64,000 nt of DNA from HGM04593 sp045631205 (GTDB taxonomy: Bacteria > Bacteroidota > Bacteroidia > Bacteroidales > Bacteroidaceae), in the NCBI GenBank assembly GCA_045631205.1, contig JAZQUI010000028.1:62001-126000 (forward strand). The letters run 5' to 3'. The notes beneath the pieces were generated by a model. That model saw only the letters and a program-made list of their open reading frames with translations, ran no database searches and was not told the DNA's origin. This document shows positions 43,536 to 52,514 of this stretch, piece by piece (position 1 is the stretch's first letter; each line of letters opens with the position of its first letter). The translations under genes and the position numbers were made by a program.

Positions 43536-45716
43536 TCAACCAATGAGATCGCGCAATAACACCTGCTCAATCTCACCAATGCCTCTTACGGCAAGTGTGG
43601 GAAAGTCTTTTGTCAGTTGTGTAAAGAAGTATTCGTCATTGTTGCACAACTCCTTTGCTTTCTTGTAAAGTTCAACAGCAGTCGCGTTGTTATGTAAAAT
43701 CCACTCGGTGTGAGCTGCGTTCAGGTAATCGCTGAATTTTACCTTCTTCTGCTCCAGAATCTTCTTGTAGTATGTACGTGCCTGCTCGTCTTTTCCCGTG
43801 AGGAATGAGCACCAGGCTATGGCGCGCAGTGTGTTTATGGAACCCGGTTTTATGAATTCAATTTTGAAGAAACGTGCAAACGCCTCGTCAAATTTTCCAA
43901 GCGATGCAAAACACTCTCCTGTCTGTTTCAATAGCGAGAGGTCATCGGGTGCAATATCTTCGGCTAGGAGATAATAACTTATGGCTTTGTCGGCTTTTCC
44001 CGAAAGACGGTAACATTGTGCTATGTGCGAGAGTGTCCACAATGTGTCGGGTTTGATAATGTCGGCACGGGTGTAATAATCTATTGCCTTGGCAAAATCT
44101 TTCTCCTTTTGTAGGCAGTAGCCCATTTCCTGATAGAATTGTTCGTCGGCATCGCCACCTTTTTCGTAGATGCGTCCCAGGCTTGCAGCTTCGTTATAAT
44201 ATCCTTTTTCTATTAGATAGTTGAAAATACGCAATATTGTCTCTCTGCTGTTTATTAGAGTGCAAAGCGACGAACTATCAAAAAGGTTCAGCGGCAGGTC
44301 GAACGGGTCTTTGAAATTCTTGCGTGAAGGCGATAGCTTGAAGAAACGATAAAGGTCCTGGATGTATTGGTTGCCTGCTGTTTCGGCAGTTTTTTCTTCA
44401 CCTGCCACGGCGTCGGTCTCCGGGCCTTGCTCGGCAATCTCTCCCTCTCCTGTCAATTGCTGCATAAGCATGTCGCGTTGTTCCTGCGGCACCTGCTTAA
44501 AGGTTAGGCAGAATGAGAATTTGTCGCTGTTGCAGAAGAAACGCGATGTACATATTGCCGAAAGAAGAGTCTTTTTTGCACCACCGTTGTTTGGCAGAAT
44601 TTCCAATAGGTCGGGCACTTCCGTGTCAAACGGGCGTAGCCAGTTTTTTGTTTCTCTGAAGAAAGGGTAGTTCTTCAGTTGTGAGAATGTGCTCATATAG
44701 ACATCGGCTCCCTCTATTTGCCATTGTGTCATCTCCTCGAGCTTCTCTTTAATTTCATCTTTCTCCACCCATTCTTTCCATTCAGGGTTTTTGTCGTCTT
44801 CCTGCTCAATCTCCTTCATAATGTCAATACCCATTTTCTCGCTGTTGAGGTGTGGGTTTTTCATCATTGCAGGTATAATCTCCTCGCGCATTTTGCGGTC
44901 AATTTTCTGCGTCTCGCGGCAGCGGAGCAGTTGAACTTGTATTGTTGCGATGCGTGACAATATACGAGGATAGTCGTGCAACGCCTGTATTGCGGTGGCA
45001 ACTTCAGGGTAATATCCTATGCGCTCGTCGTAGAGAGAGATGCCAAGAACAAGGCCTATTATGGCTCTTGTTGAGAGGGTGGGGTTGCAGTTTGTCGCAA
45101 TCTTTGTGAGTGTAAGTGCTTTTGCGGGTTCAAAACAGTTTATGAGTGAGAGCGTGATGGCACTACCTATTATTGCCTTGTCGTTGTCGGGCAACTCTTC
45201 GTCGTGCATCAGGGCGGTAATTTCTTCCGCATTGCTTTTACTCCACGCAATGCTGTATGCAACTGCGGTAAAAAGTTTGTCGAGAACTCTTTCGTGTTCT
45301 TCCACAAGTTCTTTTTTTACCTTGTCACAATCTTCTTGCGGTAAAAGTTTTGTTACCTTAATGTTTGCGTGGTTTTCGCGCAGACGGCTGTGTAACATCG
45401 TAACATCATCGAGGCTTCCCCTTTTTGTTACCACATTTTCGGCTTTGCGTGCAATGGCTATTTGGTCGTTGAGCATATAGCACTCTCCCATAAGGGTGTT
45501 GTGCATATCCTCGCGTCCAGGGTCGGGCGCACCTCCTCGCAGATACTCCAACAGGTAATCGTATGCGCTTTTCATTTGGGTGAAACGTGTACGCAGAGCC
45601 CATGCCTGCAAGTCGTCAATACCTGCCGACAGGGTTTCAATAGCCTCCTTCAATCTTCTTTCTGAAAGCAGGTTAGCAACTTTTTTTCTTATCTCTTCCG
45701 TACGTTTCTCTTCCAT
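43536..45716 (-). CDS. TPR-repeat protein, unknown function
   Basis: A 726-aa soluble helical protein. The C-terminal third has clear TPRs: 'AASLGRIYEKGGDADEQFYQ', 'GYCLQKEKDFAKAIDYYTRA', 'YRLSGKADKAISYYLLAEDI' and 'TGECFASLGKFDEAFARFFK'. The N-terminal ~450 residues are divergent helical repeats, with a low-complexity acidic linker (~430-470). No signal peptide. It lies 86 nt upstream of aspT. A shared transcript is possible, but no functional link to aspartate metabolism is visible. Confidence 0.75.
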   Translation of the reverse strand: MEEKRTEEIRKKVANLLSERRLKEAIETLSAGIDDLQAWALRTRFTQMKSAYDYLLEYLRGGAPDPGREDMHNTLMGECYMLNDQIAIARKAENVVTKRGSLDDVTMLHSRLRENHANIKVTKLLPQEDCDKVKKELVEEHERVLDKLFTAVAYSIAWSKSNAEEITALMHDEELPDNDKAIIGSAITLSLINCFEPAKALTLTKIATNCNPTLSTRAIIGLVLGISLYDERIGYYPEVATAIQALHDYPRILSRIATIQVQLLRCRETQKIDRKMREEIIPAMMKNPHLNSEKMGIDIMKEIEQEDDKNPEWKEWVEKDEIKEKLEEMTQWQIEGADVYMSTFSQLKNYPFFRETKNWLRPFDTEVPDLLEILPNNGGAKKTLLSAICTSRFFCNSDKFSFCLTFKQVPQEQRDMLMQQLTGEGEIAEQGPETDAVAGEEKTAETAGNQYIQDLYRFFKLSPSRKNFKDPFDLPLNLFDSSSLCTLINSRETILRIFNYLIEKGYYNEAASLGRIYEKGGDADEQFYQEMGYCLQKEKDFAKAIDYYTRADIIKPDTLWTLSHIAQCYRLSGKADKAISYYLLAEDIAPDDLSLLKQTGECFASLGKFDEAFARFFKIEFIKPGSINTLRAIAWCSFLTGKDEQARTYYKKILEQKKVKFSDYLNAAHTEWILHNNATAVELYKKAKELCNNDEYFFTQLTKDFPTLAVRGIGEIEQVLLRDLIG

Positions 45717-45731
45717 ACTGTTTTTTATAAA

Positions 45732-45763
45732 CATAAACAGCGCGGATAACCACGCTGTTTATG
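45732..45763 (-). terminator. Hairpin after pgk
   Basis: CATAAACAGCG (45732-45742) and CGCTGTTTATG (45753-45763) form an 11-bp stem with a 10-nt loop between pgk and the TPR gene. The following T tract is imperfect. Confidence 0.6.
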
Positions 45764-45788
45764 AAGTATATTATAATTGATTATTCAA

Positions 45789-47039
45789 TTATTCGCCTTT
45801 GATGGCTGCAACGCCGGGGAGTACTTTACCCTCGATAGCCTCGAGAAGAGCACCACCACCTGTTGAGATGTAAGATACCTTGTCGGCCATGTTGAACTTG
45901 TTTACACAAGCTACAGAGTCACCACCACCAACGAGTGAGAATGCACCGTTTGCAGTAGCCTTTGCAATAGCCTCGGCAATAGCGTATGAACCACCGATGA
46001 AGTTGTCGAACTCAAATACACCTGCGGGGCCGTTCCAGAGGATAGTTTTTGCATCCTCGATAGCAGCAGCAAATGCTTTGCGAGCATCGGGACCTGCATC
46101 CAAGCCTTCCCAGCCTTCGGGAATCTCCTTAACAGGTACAATTTGTGTGTTTGCCTCGTTAGAGAAGTCATCAGCCGCAACACAATCGGTAGCAAGTACA
46201 AGGTTTACGCCCTTTGCTTTTGCCTGCTCCATAATGTCGAGAGCGAGCTGCAACTTGTCATCCTCAACAATAGAGTTACCAACTTTACCACCCTGTGCCT
46301 TAGCGAATGTATATGTCATACCACCGCAGAGGATGAGGTTGTCAACCTTGTCCATAAGGTTCTCGATGATACCGATTTTGGTAGAAACCTTAGAACCACC
46401 CATGATAGCAGTGAAGGGGCGTTTGATGTCTTTAAGGATGTTGTCAACAGCCTGAACCTCTTTCTCCATCAAGTAACCGAGCATCTTGTTGTCGGCGTCG
46501 AAGTAGTCAGCGATAACGGCTGTAGAAGCGTGACGACGGTGTGCGGTACCGAAAGCGTCGTTGATGTAGCAGTCAGCATAAGATGCAAGAGTCTTTGAGA
46601 ACTCTTTCTGTGACTCCTTCATAGCTTTCTTTGCGTCGTTGTATGCGGGATCCTCTTTGTCGATACCTACGGGTTTGCCCTCCTCCTCGGGATAGAAACG
46701 GAGGTTCTCGAGCAAGAGAACTTCACCGGCTTTCAAAGCGGCAGCAGCCTCGGCAGCTTTTGCGCAGTCGGGAGCGAACTGAACAGCAACGCCCAATTTC
46801 TCAGAAACAGCGTCAACAATCTGGCTCAAAGAGTACTTGGCGTTAACCTTACCTTTGGGTTTGCCCATGTGTGACATGATGATGAGCGCGCCACCATCGG
46901 CCAAAACTTTTTTAAGTGTGGGGAGTGCACCTCTGATACGTGTGTCGTCGGTGATTTTACCCTCTTCATTCAAAGGCACGTTAAAGTCCACGCGAACGAT
47001 GGCTTTTTTGCCTGCAAAATTGAATTTGTCAATAGTCAT
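45789..47039 (-). CDS. pgk: Phosphoglycerate kinase
   Basis: A 416-aa glycolytic kinase that makes ATP from 1,3-bisphosphoglycerate. 'KKAIVRVDFNVPLNEEGKI' is the family signature; 'SHMGKPKGK', 'LLLENLRFYPEEEG', 'FTAIMGGSKVSTKIG' and 'GGGDSVACVNKF' line the active site. It has its own promoter and codon use typical of highly expressed genes (frequent GTA/AAG/AAC, few rare codons). Confidence 0.97.
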   Translation of the reverse strand: MTIDKFNFAGKKAIVRVDFNVPLNEEGKITDDTRIRGALPTLKKVLADGGALIIMSHMGKPKGKVNAKYSLSQIVDAVSEKLGVAVQFAPDCAKAAEAAAALKAGEVLLLENLRFYPEEEGKPVGIDKEDPAYNDAKKAMKESQKEFSKTLASYADCYINDAFGTAHRRHASTAVIADYFDADNKMLGYLMEKEVQAVDNILKDIKRPFTAIMGGSKVSTKIGIIENLMDKVDNLILCGGMTYTFAKAQGGKVGNSIVEDDKLQLALDIMEQAKAKGVNLVLATDCVAADDFSNEANTQIVPVKEIPEGWEGLDAGPDARKAFAAAIEDAKTILWNGPAGVFEFDNFIGGSYAIAEAIAKATANGAFSLVGGGDSVACVNKFNMADKVSYISTGGGALLEAIEGKVLPGVAAIKGE

Positions 47040-47110
47040 AATTACTCAATTTTAATATGATTAGTATTGATATTATTTATCTCTGTTTTATGGCACAAGC
47101 CATACTCTTG

Positions 47111-47118
47111 CAAATATA
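47111..47118 (-). promoter_or_regulatory. -7 box of pgk
   Basis: TATATTTG on the minus strand, an exact TAnnTTTG match, giving a leader of about 65 nt. Confidence 0.5.
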
Positions 47119-47159
47119 ATGTTTTTAAATAAAATTATCCGCTAATATTTTGTAAAAAT

Positions 47160-47810
47160 TTACTCTTTGCTTTTACTTTTCCCGTACTCCTTGCAAAAAC
47201 CGCTTAATCCGCATTTATGACACTCGGGTGTGCGTGCTTTGCATGTATATCGCCCGTGCAAAATGAGCCAGTGGTGTGCTTTGGGCAAAAGTTCTGCGGG
47301 TATGTGCTTTACAAGCTCTTTTTCAACGCTGTAAGGTGTGGTGCAACGCTTTGGTACAAGCCCTATTCGGTGACTTACGCGGAACACGTGTGTGTCCACC
47401 GGCATTGCCGATTTATTGAACGCCACAGCCTGTATTACATTTGCAGTCTTGCGCCCCACACCGGGGAGTGTCACAAGCTCTTCGAGAGTGTGCGGTATCT
47501 CACCATTGAATTCGTTGCATATTTTTTGTGCCATACCCACAAGGTGCTTTGCCTTGTTGTTGGGGTACGATATGCTTTTTATGTAGTTGAAAATCTCGTC
47601 GGGGTGTGCTGCTGCCATCTCCTGCGGAGTGTCGTAACGCGCAAAAAGGTCGGGTGTCACCATGTTCACCCTTTTGTCGGTGCATTGTGCCGACAATATC
47701 ACCGCCACAAGCAGTTCAAAAGGGGTGGTGTAGTCGAGCTCTGTTTCGGCTACGGGCATAGCCTTTTCAAAATACTCGATAGTCAACTTGTATCGTTCGG
47801 CAGTTTTCAT
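47160..47810 (-). CDS. nth: Endonuclease III
   Basis: A 216-aa base-excision-repair glycosylase/AP lyase. 'AVILSAQCTDKRVNMV' is the N-terminal helix, 'LVTLPGVGRKTANVI' the helix-hairpin-helix with 'MPVDTHVFRVSHRIGL' carrying the catalytic Asp, and the [4Fe-4S] loop reads C-x6-C-x2-C-x5-C ('CKARTPECHKCGLSGFC'). The Lys of the lyase step lies in the HhH. It follows the histidine phosphatase gene by 9 nt and is likely co-transcribed. Confidence 0.95.
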   Translation of the reverse strand: MKTAERYKLTIEYFEKAMPVAETELDYTTPFELLVAVILSAQCTDKRVNMVTPDLFARYDTPQEMAAAHPDEIFNYIKSISYPNNKAKHLVGMAQKICNEFNGEIPHTLEELVTLPGVGRKTANVIQAVAFNKSAMPVDTHVFRVSHRIGLVPKRCTTPYSVEKELVKHIPAELLPKAHHWLILHGRYTCKARTPECHKCGLSGFCKEYGKSKSKE

Positions 47811-47819
47811 TATTGTTGC

Positions 47820-48320
47820 TTAAATAACGAACTCTCTTATTTCGCAGTTGCCCATAAGTGTTACATCGCGGTGTGTAACACCTTCAAGCTCGGCCTGTAT
47901 TATGCGGCACAGGAAACCATGGCTGAAAGCAAGCACTTTTTTGCCGGGGTACTCTTTTCTCACTTTCTCGAAGAACAGGTGTGCTCTCTTCTGCATAGCC
48001 TCTTCTGTTTCCACAGTTTCGTTAAGAACCGCACCTTTTATGGGTGTGCCGGCAAGGTTGCCAAGGTCGCGCTCGCGCAAGAGAGGCTCTTTTATGAGCG
48101 TACACTCAATACCTTCGAGTGCTATAGCTGCCGTGTCGAGACAACGTTGAAGGTCGCTGCATAGTACAGTGTCGAAAGTCATTGTTGCCAGTCTGGGGCG
48201 TAGCGATGCTGCCTCTTCCTTTCCTTTGGCCGACAAGTGGCCGGGTGTCTGTCCTTGGAACAACCCTTTTGCGTTCTCCTCAGTTTCTCCGTGGCGTACA
48301 AGATAAATTGTAGTGCTCAT
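47820..48320 (-). CDS. Histidine phosphatase family protein
   Basis: A 166-aa phosphoglycerate-mutase-like phosphatase. The catalytic RHG motif is 'IYLVRHGETEENAKGLFQGQ', followed by 'LCSDLQRCLDTAAIAL', 'LLRERDLGNLAG' and the second His in 'VLAFSHGFLCRII'. The substrate is unknown; candidates are alpha-ribazole phosphate or small phosphomonoesters. It sits between pheS and nth. Confidence 0.88.
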   Translation of the reverse strand: MSTTIYLVRHGETEENAKGLFQGQTPGHLSAKGKEEAASLRPRLATMTFDTVLCSDLQRCLDTAAIALEGIECTLIKEPLLRERDLGNLAGTPIKGAVLNETVETEEAMQKRAHLFFEKVRKEYPGKKVLAFSHGFLCRIIQAELEGVTHRDVTLMGNCEIREFVI

Positions 48321-48396
48321 AATATAGATATTGTTTTATTGGTAAAAAAGCCGGCTACCGATGCTCGATTGCCGACTTTTCTGTTTTATTCATTTT

Positions 48397-49416
48397 TTAG
48401 TTTGCGCTCTCGAACAATTTCAGGAACCTTACATCGTTCTCGCTGAAGAGTCGCAAGTCTTTCACCTGATATTTAAGGTTGGTGATACGCTCAATACCCA
48501 TACCGAATGCATAACCCGAATACTCCTTGCTGTCTATTCCGCAAAGTTCAAGCACGTTGGGGTCAACCATACCGCAACCAAGAATTTCCACCCATCCGGT
48601 GTTTTTGCAGAAGGGGCATCCTTTTCCGCCGCAGATGTTACAACTGATGTCCATCTCTGCGCTAGGCTCGGTGAAGGGGAAGTATGAGGGACGCAAACGA
48701 ATCTTTGTATCCTTGCCGAACATCTCCTGCGCAAAGAGCAACAGCACTTGTTTGAGGTCGGTGAACGAAACGTTCTTGTCTATGTACAATCCCTCGAGCT
48801 GGTGGAAGAAGCAGTGTGCGCGGTAGCTGATAGCCTCGTTACGATAAACACGTCCGGGAGCGATAATGCGGATAGGGGGCTTGCTTGTCTCCATTACACG
48901 GCTCTGTACGCTACTGGTGTGTGTGCGCAGTATAATGTCGGGGTGAGCCTCAATAAAGAATGTGTCCTGCATGTCGCGTGCGGGGTGGTCATCGGCAAAG
49001 TTCATAGACGAGAATACATGCCAGTCGTCCTCAACTTCGGGGCCGTTGGCAATAGAAAAGCCGAGGCGTGCAAAAATGTCCACAATCTCGTTCTTTACTA
49101 TTGTAAGAGGGTGGCGTGTACCAAGTGTTGCGGGGTATGAGGGACGTGTAAGGTCAATTTCGCATTGCTCCTCATCGCTTGTTTCAAGCTGTTCTTTAAG
49201 TGCGTTTATATGCTCCTGAGCAGCGTTCTTCAACTCATTGAGTTTTACGCCAACTTCTCTTTTCTGCTCTGCGGGTACCTCGCGGAACTGTGCCATAAGG
49301 CTGTTCAACAAGCCTTTCTTGCTCAAATATTTCAAACGCAACGCTTCGAGTTCCTCTGCATTTGCTGCGGTTGTTCCTTTAATCTCTTCGAGCAATAAGT
49401 TTATTTGTTCAATCAT
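48397..49416 (-). CDS. pheS: Phenylalanyl-tRNA synthetase alpha subunit
   Basis: A 339-aa class II aminoacyl-tRNA synthetase subunit. The N-terminal coiled coil ('EELEALRLKYLSKKGLLNSL') is followed by the catalytic core: 'LGTRHPLTIVKNEI', 'ANGPEVEDDWHVFSSMNF', 'HTSSVQSRVM', 'RVYRNEAISYRAHCFFHQLE' (motif 2) and 'GYAFGMGIERITNLKYQV' (motif 3). The ATG at 49416 gives the standard length; the frame extends upstream through the promoter repeats but is not coding. pheT is not adjacent. Confidence 0.96.
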   Translation of the reverse strand: MIEQINLLLEEIKGTTAANAEELEALRLKYLSKKGLLNSLMAQFREVPAEQKREVGVKLNELKNAAQEHINALKEQLETSDEEQCEIDLTRPSYPATLGTRHPLTIVKNEIVDIFARLGFSIANGPEVEDDWHVFSSMNFADDHPARDMQDTFFIEAHPDIILRTHTSSVQSRVMETSKPPIRIIAPGRVYRNEAISYRAHCFFHQLEGLYIDKNVSFTDLKQVLLLFAQEMFGKDTKIRLRPSYFPFTEPSAEMDISCNICGGKGCPFCKNTGWVEILGCGMVDPNVLELCGIDSKEYSGYAFGMGIERITNLKYQVKDLRLFSENDVRFLKLFESAN

Positions 49417-49451
49417 ATATTTTAATTTACTGTTTATTCTGTTTAAGTATA

Positions 49452-49564
49452 GCCGCCTATTTTCGCAGCCGTAGCAAAGATAGTGCCAGCGAGTTAAACG
49501 CAAAATGCTTTTGCAGTTTTCCAACGAGCGCCGCCTATTTTCGCAGCCGTAGGCTGCAAAGTTA
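49452..49564 (-). promoter_or_regulatory. Tandemly duplicated promoter/leader of pheS
   Basis: A 23-bp sequence occurs twice in the same orientation, at 49452-49474 and 49530-49552 (78 bp apart). On the minus strand each copy follows a -7 box: TATCTTTG (49475-49482) and TAACTTTG (49557-49564). Each unit reads -7 box, then CTACGGCTGCGAAAATAGGC. The result is two tandem promoters with the same initial transcribed sequence. The rest of the 341-bp gap between pheS and the RSH gene (49565-49757) shows no gene; the RSH promoter must lie in it. Confidence 0.6.
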
Positions 49565-49757
49565 ATCAAAATAAAGCAATAAATATATGTGTGCCTCCAA
49601 TTATTTGTTTCTAATTTTGATACACCTGTTGTTTTTTTTGAAAAGATGAAACAAAAAAGGATAAAACTGTTTGCATATTGACAAATTTTCACAAAATTTG
49701 CATTCGGCAAGCCTCGCTCGAGGCTTCTGTCCAAAATGTAATAAATAAAGGAAAGCT

Positions 49758-51623
49758 ATGGAATATGTTGAAATAGATAAGAAGGTCGATGAATTGCTCA
49801 CTACATTGTCGCGTCGTCTTTCGGGCGAGGATATCGCACGTATAAAAGATGCCTATGAGTTTGCGAAGGATGCCCACAAGGAGCAGCGTCGCAAGTCGGG
49901 TGAGCCTTATATAATTCACCCAATAGCTGTAGCGCGCATTGTTGCCGAGGAACTGCGTCTGGGTGCCAACCCCATAATAGCTGCTTTCCTGCACGATGTA
50001 GTTGAGGACACTGCCTGGACTATTGAGGATGTTGAGGCACGTTTTGGTGCCGATGTTGCTTTCCTTGTAAATGTAATAACAAAGAAAAAGAAACTGCATT
50101 ACGAGTCGTCGAAACAGATAGACAATTACAAGCAGATGCTCGATTCCATTCATTACGATATCCGCGCTCTGCTCATAAAACTGTCCGACCGCTTGCATAA
50201 TATGCGTACTCTCAACAGTATGCGCCCCGACAAGCAGATGAAGATTGCCGGAGAGACCGACTACTTTTATGCACCTCTTGCTCATCGATTGGGTCTCTAC
50301 CACATAAAACGCGAGCTCGAGAATCTTTCGTTCCGCTACCGTTGTCCTCGTGAATACGCTCTTCTCGACAAACTCCTTGCCGAAGAACAGACTAAAAAAG
50401 AGGCAGCTCTTAAAGCCTTTTTGCAGAGTGTCGAAGAGATGTTGCAGAAAAATGGAATATATATGGGGCGTACCGAAATCTGTTGCCGTGGCCCATATAG
50501 TACTTGGAAAAAGATGCATGCTTCGGGTTGCGACTTTCGTCACGTCGAGGGAAAATTCTATGTGCGCATAATATATCCCAACACCCACGACTACTCCGAG
50601 AAGGATATGAGTTTGAAAATATACTCTATGCTCACCGACCGTTTCAAGGAGAAACCCGCTTCTGTAGCCAATTTTATTGATTCTCCCAAGGAAAATGGCT
50701 ATCAAAGTTTTCACGTCAAGTTGCTCACCGAACAGGGTGTGTGGGAAGAGGTACACATTTCATCAGAGCGTATGGTGCGCAAGTCTCAATTCGGTTGCGT
50801 AGCCGAAAGTACCGAGACAAACATTACCAATTGGCTCGAAAAATTCAAACTCCTTTTGCAGGATATAGCCCATCACGGTAAGGAGGTGGAATATATGGAG
50901 GGTGTAACATCGTCCTTCTATAACGACGATATAATGGTCTTTACCCCCAAGGGTAACTGCATAATTCTGCCCACAGGTGCAACAGCACTCGATTTTGCCT
51001 TTGAAATACATAGTGAACTTGGTGCACACGCCCAATATGCCCGTGTCAACGGCACTCTGTGTTCTGTAAAAACCGTACTCAAACGTGGCGACTGCGTGGA
51101 GATTGGTCAAAATATGAATGTTGAACCCAAACGCGATTGGTTACAACATGTATCCACCTATAAAGCAAAATCGCACCTTAACCGCATACTCAACAAGCAA
51201 CGCAAACTACCGTATGAGCGTTGCGAGAACTGCCACCCGTTGCCCGGTGACGAGGTTATAGGCTTTGTCGATGAGAAAGGAAATATAAAGGTGCATCGTC
51301 GTGACTGTAAGTCGGCCATACGCCTTGCTTCGCAACGTGGCGACGATATTGTTGCTGTAAATTTTGAAGAGGATGCCGATTTCCTCTATCCCGTAAACGT
51401 GAACATTGTTGCGGTCGACCGTTATCACTTGCTCATCGACCTCATCGACTGCATCACAAACAAACTGAAATTGTCATTGTTGCACCTTCACACCGAGTGT
51501 CACGACGAGATTGTGAATTGCTCCGTAGTGTTCTCGGTACACTCATCTGCCGAATTGCAGGAAGTCATTGCCAATGTCTCTCAAATCGAAGGTGTCGATG
51601 AGGTGAGCCAGAGAATAGAGTAA
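49758..51623 (+). CDS. RelA/SpoT homologue (RSH), likely hydrolase-dominant
   Basis: A 621-aa RSH protein. The HD hydrolase domain is intact (H54, H79-D80, E83-D84 in 'AFLHDVVEDT'). In the synthetase domain (~235-345), the Mg-binding Asp of the usual DxxAxR motif is Gly265 ('HVEGKFYVRII'), and the RxKxxYS substrate loop reads 'CCRGPYSTWKKM'. 'SPKENGYQSFHV' is kept. A TGS domain ('DDIMVFTPKGNCIILPTGAT') and a C-terminal ACT-like domain follow. It probably degrades (p)ppGpp and makes little or none. Shorter than typical bifunctional RSH (~700-750 aa). Confidence 0.85.
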   Translation: MEYVEIDKKVDELLTTLSRRLSGEDIARIKDAYEFAKDAHKEQRRKSGEPYIIHPIAVARIVAEELRLGANPIIAAFLHDVVEDTAWTIEDVEARFGADVAFLVNVITKKKKLHYESSKQIDNYKQMLDSIHYDIRALLIKLSDRLHNMRTLNSMRPDKQMKIAGETDYFYAPLAHRLGLYHIKRELENLSFRYRCPREYALLDKLLAEEQTKKEAALKAFLQSVEEMLQKNGIYMGRTEICCRGPYSTWKKMHASGCDFRHVEGKFYVRIIYPNTHDYSEKDMSLKIYSMLTDRFKEKPASVANFIDSPKENGYQSFHVKLLTEQGVWEEVHISSERMVRKSQFGCVAESTETNITNWLEKFKLLLQDIAHHGKEVEYMEGVTSSFYNDDIMVFTPKGNCIILPTGATALDFAFEIHSELGAHAQYARVNGTLCSVKTVLKRGDCVEIGQNMNVEPKRDWLQHVSTYKAKSHLNRILNKQRKLPYERCENCHPLPGDEVIGFVDEKGNIKVHRRDCKSAIRLASQRGDDIVAVNFEEDADFLYPVNVNIVAVDRYHLLIDLIDCITNKLKLSLLHLHTECHDEIVNCSVVFSVHSSAELQEVIANVSQIEGVDEVSQRIE

Positions 51624-51644
51624 GTTATTTGTAGCATCATCAAC

Positions 51645-51678
51645 AAAAAAGGTTTCTGCATTTGCAGAAACCTTTTTT
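51645..51678. terminator. Bidirectional terminator between the RSH gene and aroE
   Basis: AAAAAAGGTTTCTGCA and its complement TGCAGAAACCTTTTTT face each other around a 2-nt centre, giving a 16-bp stem with T runs in both directions. Confidence 0.92.
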
Positions 51679-51686
51679 GTTTGTTG

Positions 51687-52436
51687 TTATTTATTCCAAA
51701 TCTCCCACGAGGCAAGGGCCTGCAAGTACCACATTTCGTATCCGCTCTTTGTGGCAGCTCCTTGCGCAGTTCCTTTTTGCAGGAATAGCGTGTTCTCTGG
51801 GTTGTAAACAATGTCGTATAACAAGTGCTTTTCGCTCAACTGCTCATACGGTATTTCGGGGCATAAATCGACCCCGTGCCCAACCATTCCGAGCGGAGTG
51901 CAGTTAATGATTAGGGTGTGGCTTTGCATAATCTCAACTGTGAGCTGCTCATAGGCTATGGCATTGTCACTTGCTTTGCGCGATACAAAGATATACTCTA
52001 TACCAAGATGTGCAAGAGAGTATGCCACGGCTTTCGAAACTCCGCCGGTGCCCAGTATAAGAGCCTTTGTGTGCTTGCCTTTAACAAGCGGCTCGAGCGA
52101 GCGTGTGAAGCCTATTACATCGCTGTTGTGTCCGTAGAGGTGTGGTGTGCCGTCGGCATCGCGCTCCACTTTAACCACATTTACAGCCTGTATTCCCTCG
52201 GCTGCGAGGCTCAAACTTTCGAGATATTTCATCACTTGTAATTTGTAGGGGATTGTTACGTTGAAACCTTGCAGGGTGGGGTGCTGCTCAATTATGCCGG
52301 GTAGTTGTTCAATGCTTTCAATTTCAAAAGGGATATACTCGGCGTCTATGCCTTCGTTGGCAAATTTATTGTTGAAAAACGCAGGTGAAGCCGATTGCCC
52401 CAATGGAAAACCAATTATTCCGTACTCCTTTTTCAT
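51687..52436 (-). CDS. aroE: Shikimate dehydrogenase
   Basis: A 249-aa NADP-dependent enzyme of aromatic amino acid synthesis. 'GIIGFPLGQSASPAFFNNKF' binds shikimate, 'GFNVTIPYKLQVMKYL' has the catalytic Lys, 'HNSDVIGF' the catalytic Asp, and 'ALILGTGGVSKAVAYSL' the nucleotide-binding loop. Slightly short, as in many Bacteroidales. Separated from purC by a terminator. Confidence 0.94.
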   Translation of the reverse strand: MKKEYGIIGFPLGQSASPAFFNNKFANEGIDAEYIPFEIESIEQLPGIIEQHPTLQGFNVTIPYKLQVMKYLESLSLAAEGIQAVNVVKVERDADGTPHLYGHNSDVIGFTRSLEPLVKGKHTKALILGTGGVSKAVAYSLAHLGIEYIFVSRKASDNAIAYEQLTVEIMQSHTLIINCTPLGMVGHGVDLCPEIPYEQLSEKHLLYDIVYNPENTLFLQKGTAQGAATKSGYEMWYLQALASWEIWNK

Positions 52437-52460
52437 CTTGTTCTTTTGGTTATAAATTTA

Positions 52461-52492
52461 AAAGGTTGTGCCGTGTAGCACAACCTTTTTAT
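52461..52492. terminator. Terminator between purC and aroE
   Basis: AAGGTTGTGC and GCACAACCTT form a 10-bp stem with a 6-nt loop, with A residues to the left and TTTTT to the right. On the minus strand it ends purC transcription upstream of aroE. Confidence 0.85.
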
Positions 52493-52514
52493 TAGTGATT
52501 AACAGTGTTGCTTT

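Noticed and set aside
43450..43539. TTG-initiated 30-residue extension of AspT
   Set aside because: It overlaps the end of the TPR gene, is polar, and precedes the natural membrane-protein start MDWITELL at 43449.
48340..48382. Terminator between pheS and the histidine phosphatase gene
   Set aside because: AAAAGCCGGC and GCCGACTTTT pair only with a mismatch around a long loop; too weak to claim, and the genes may be co-transcribed.
49417..49734. 106-residue N-terminal extension of PheS
   Set aside because: It crosses two promoter -7 boxes and translates the 23-bp repeat twice; the family length of 339 aa is obtained from the ATG at 49416.
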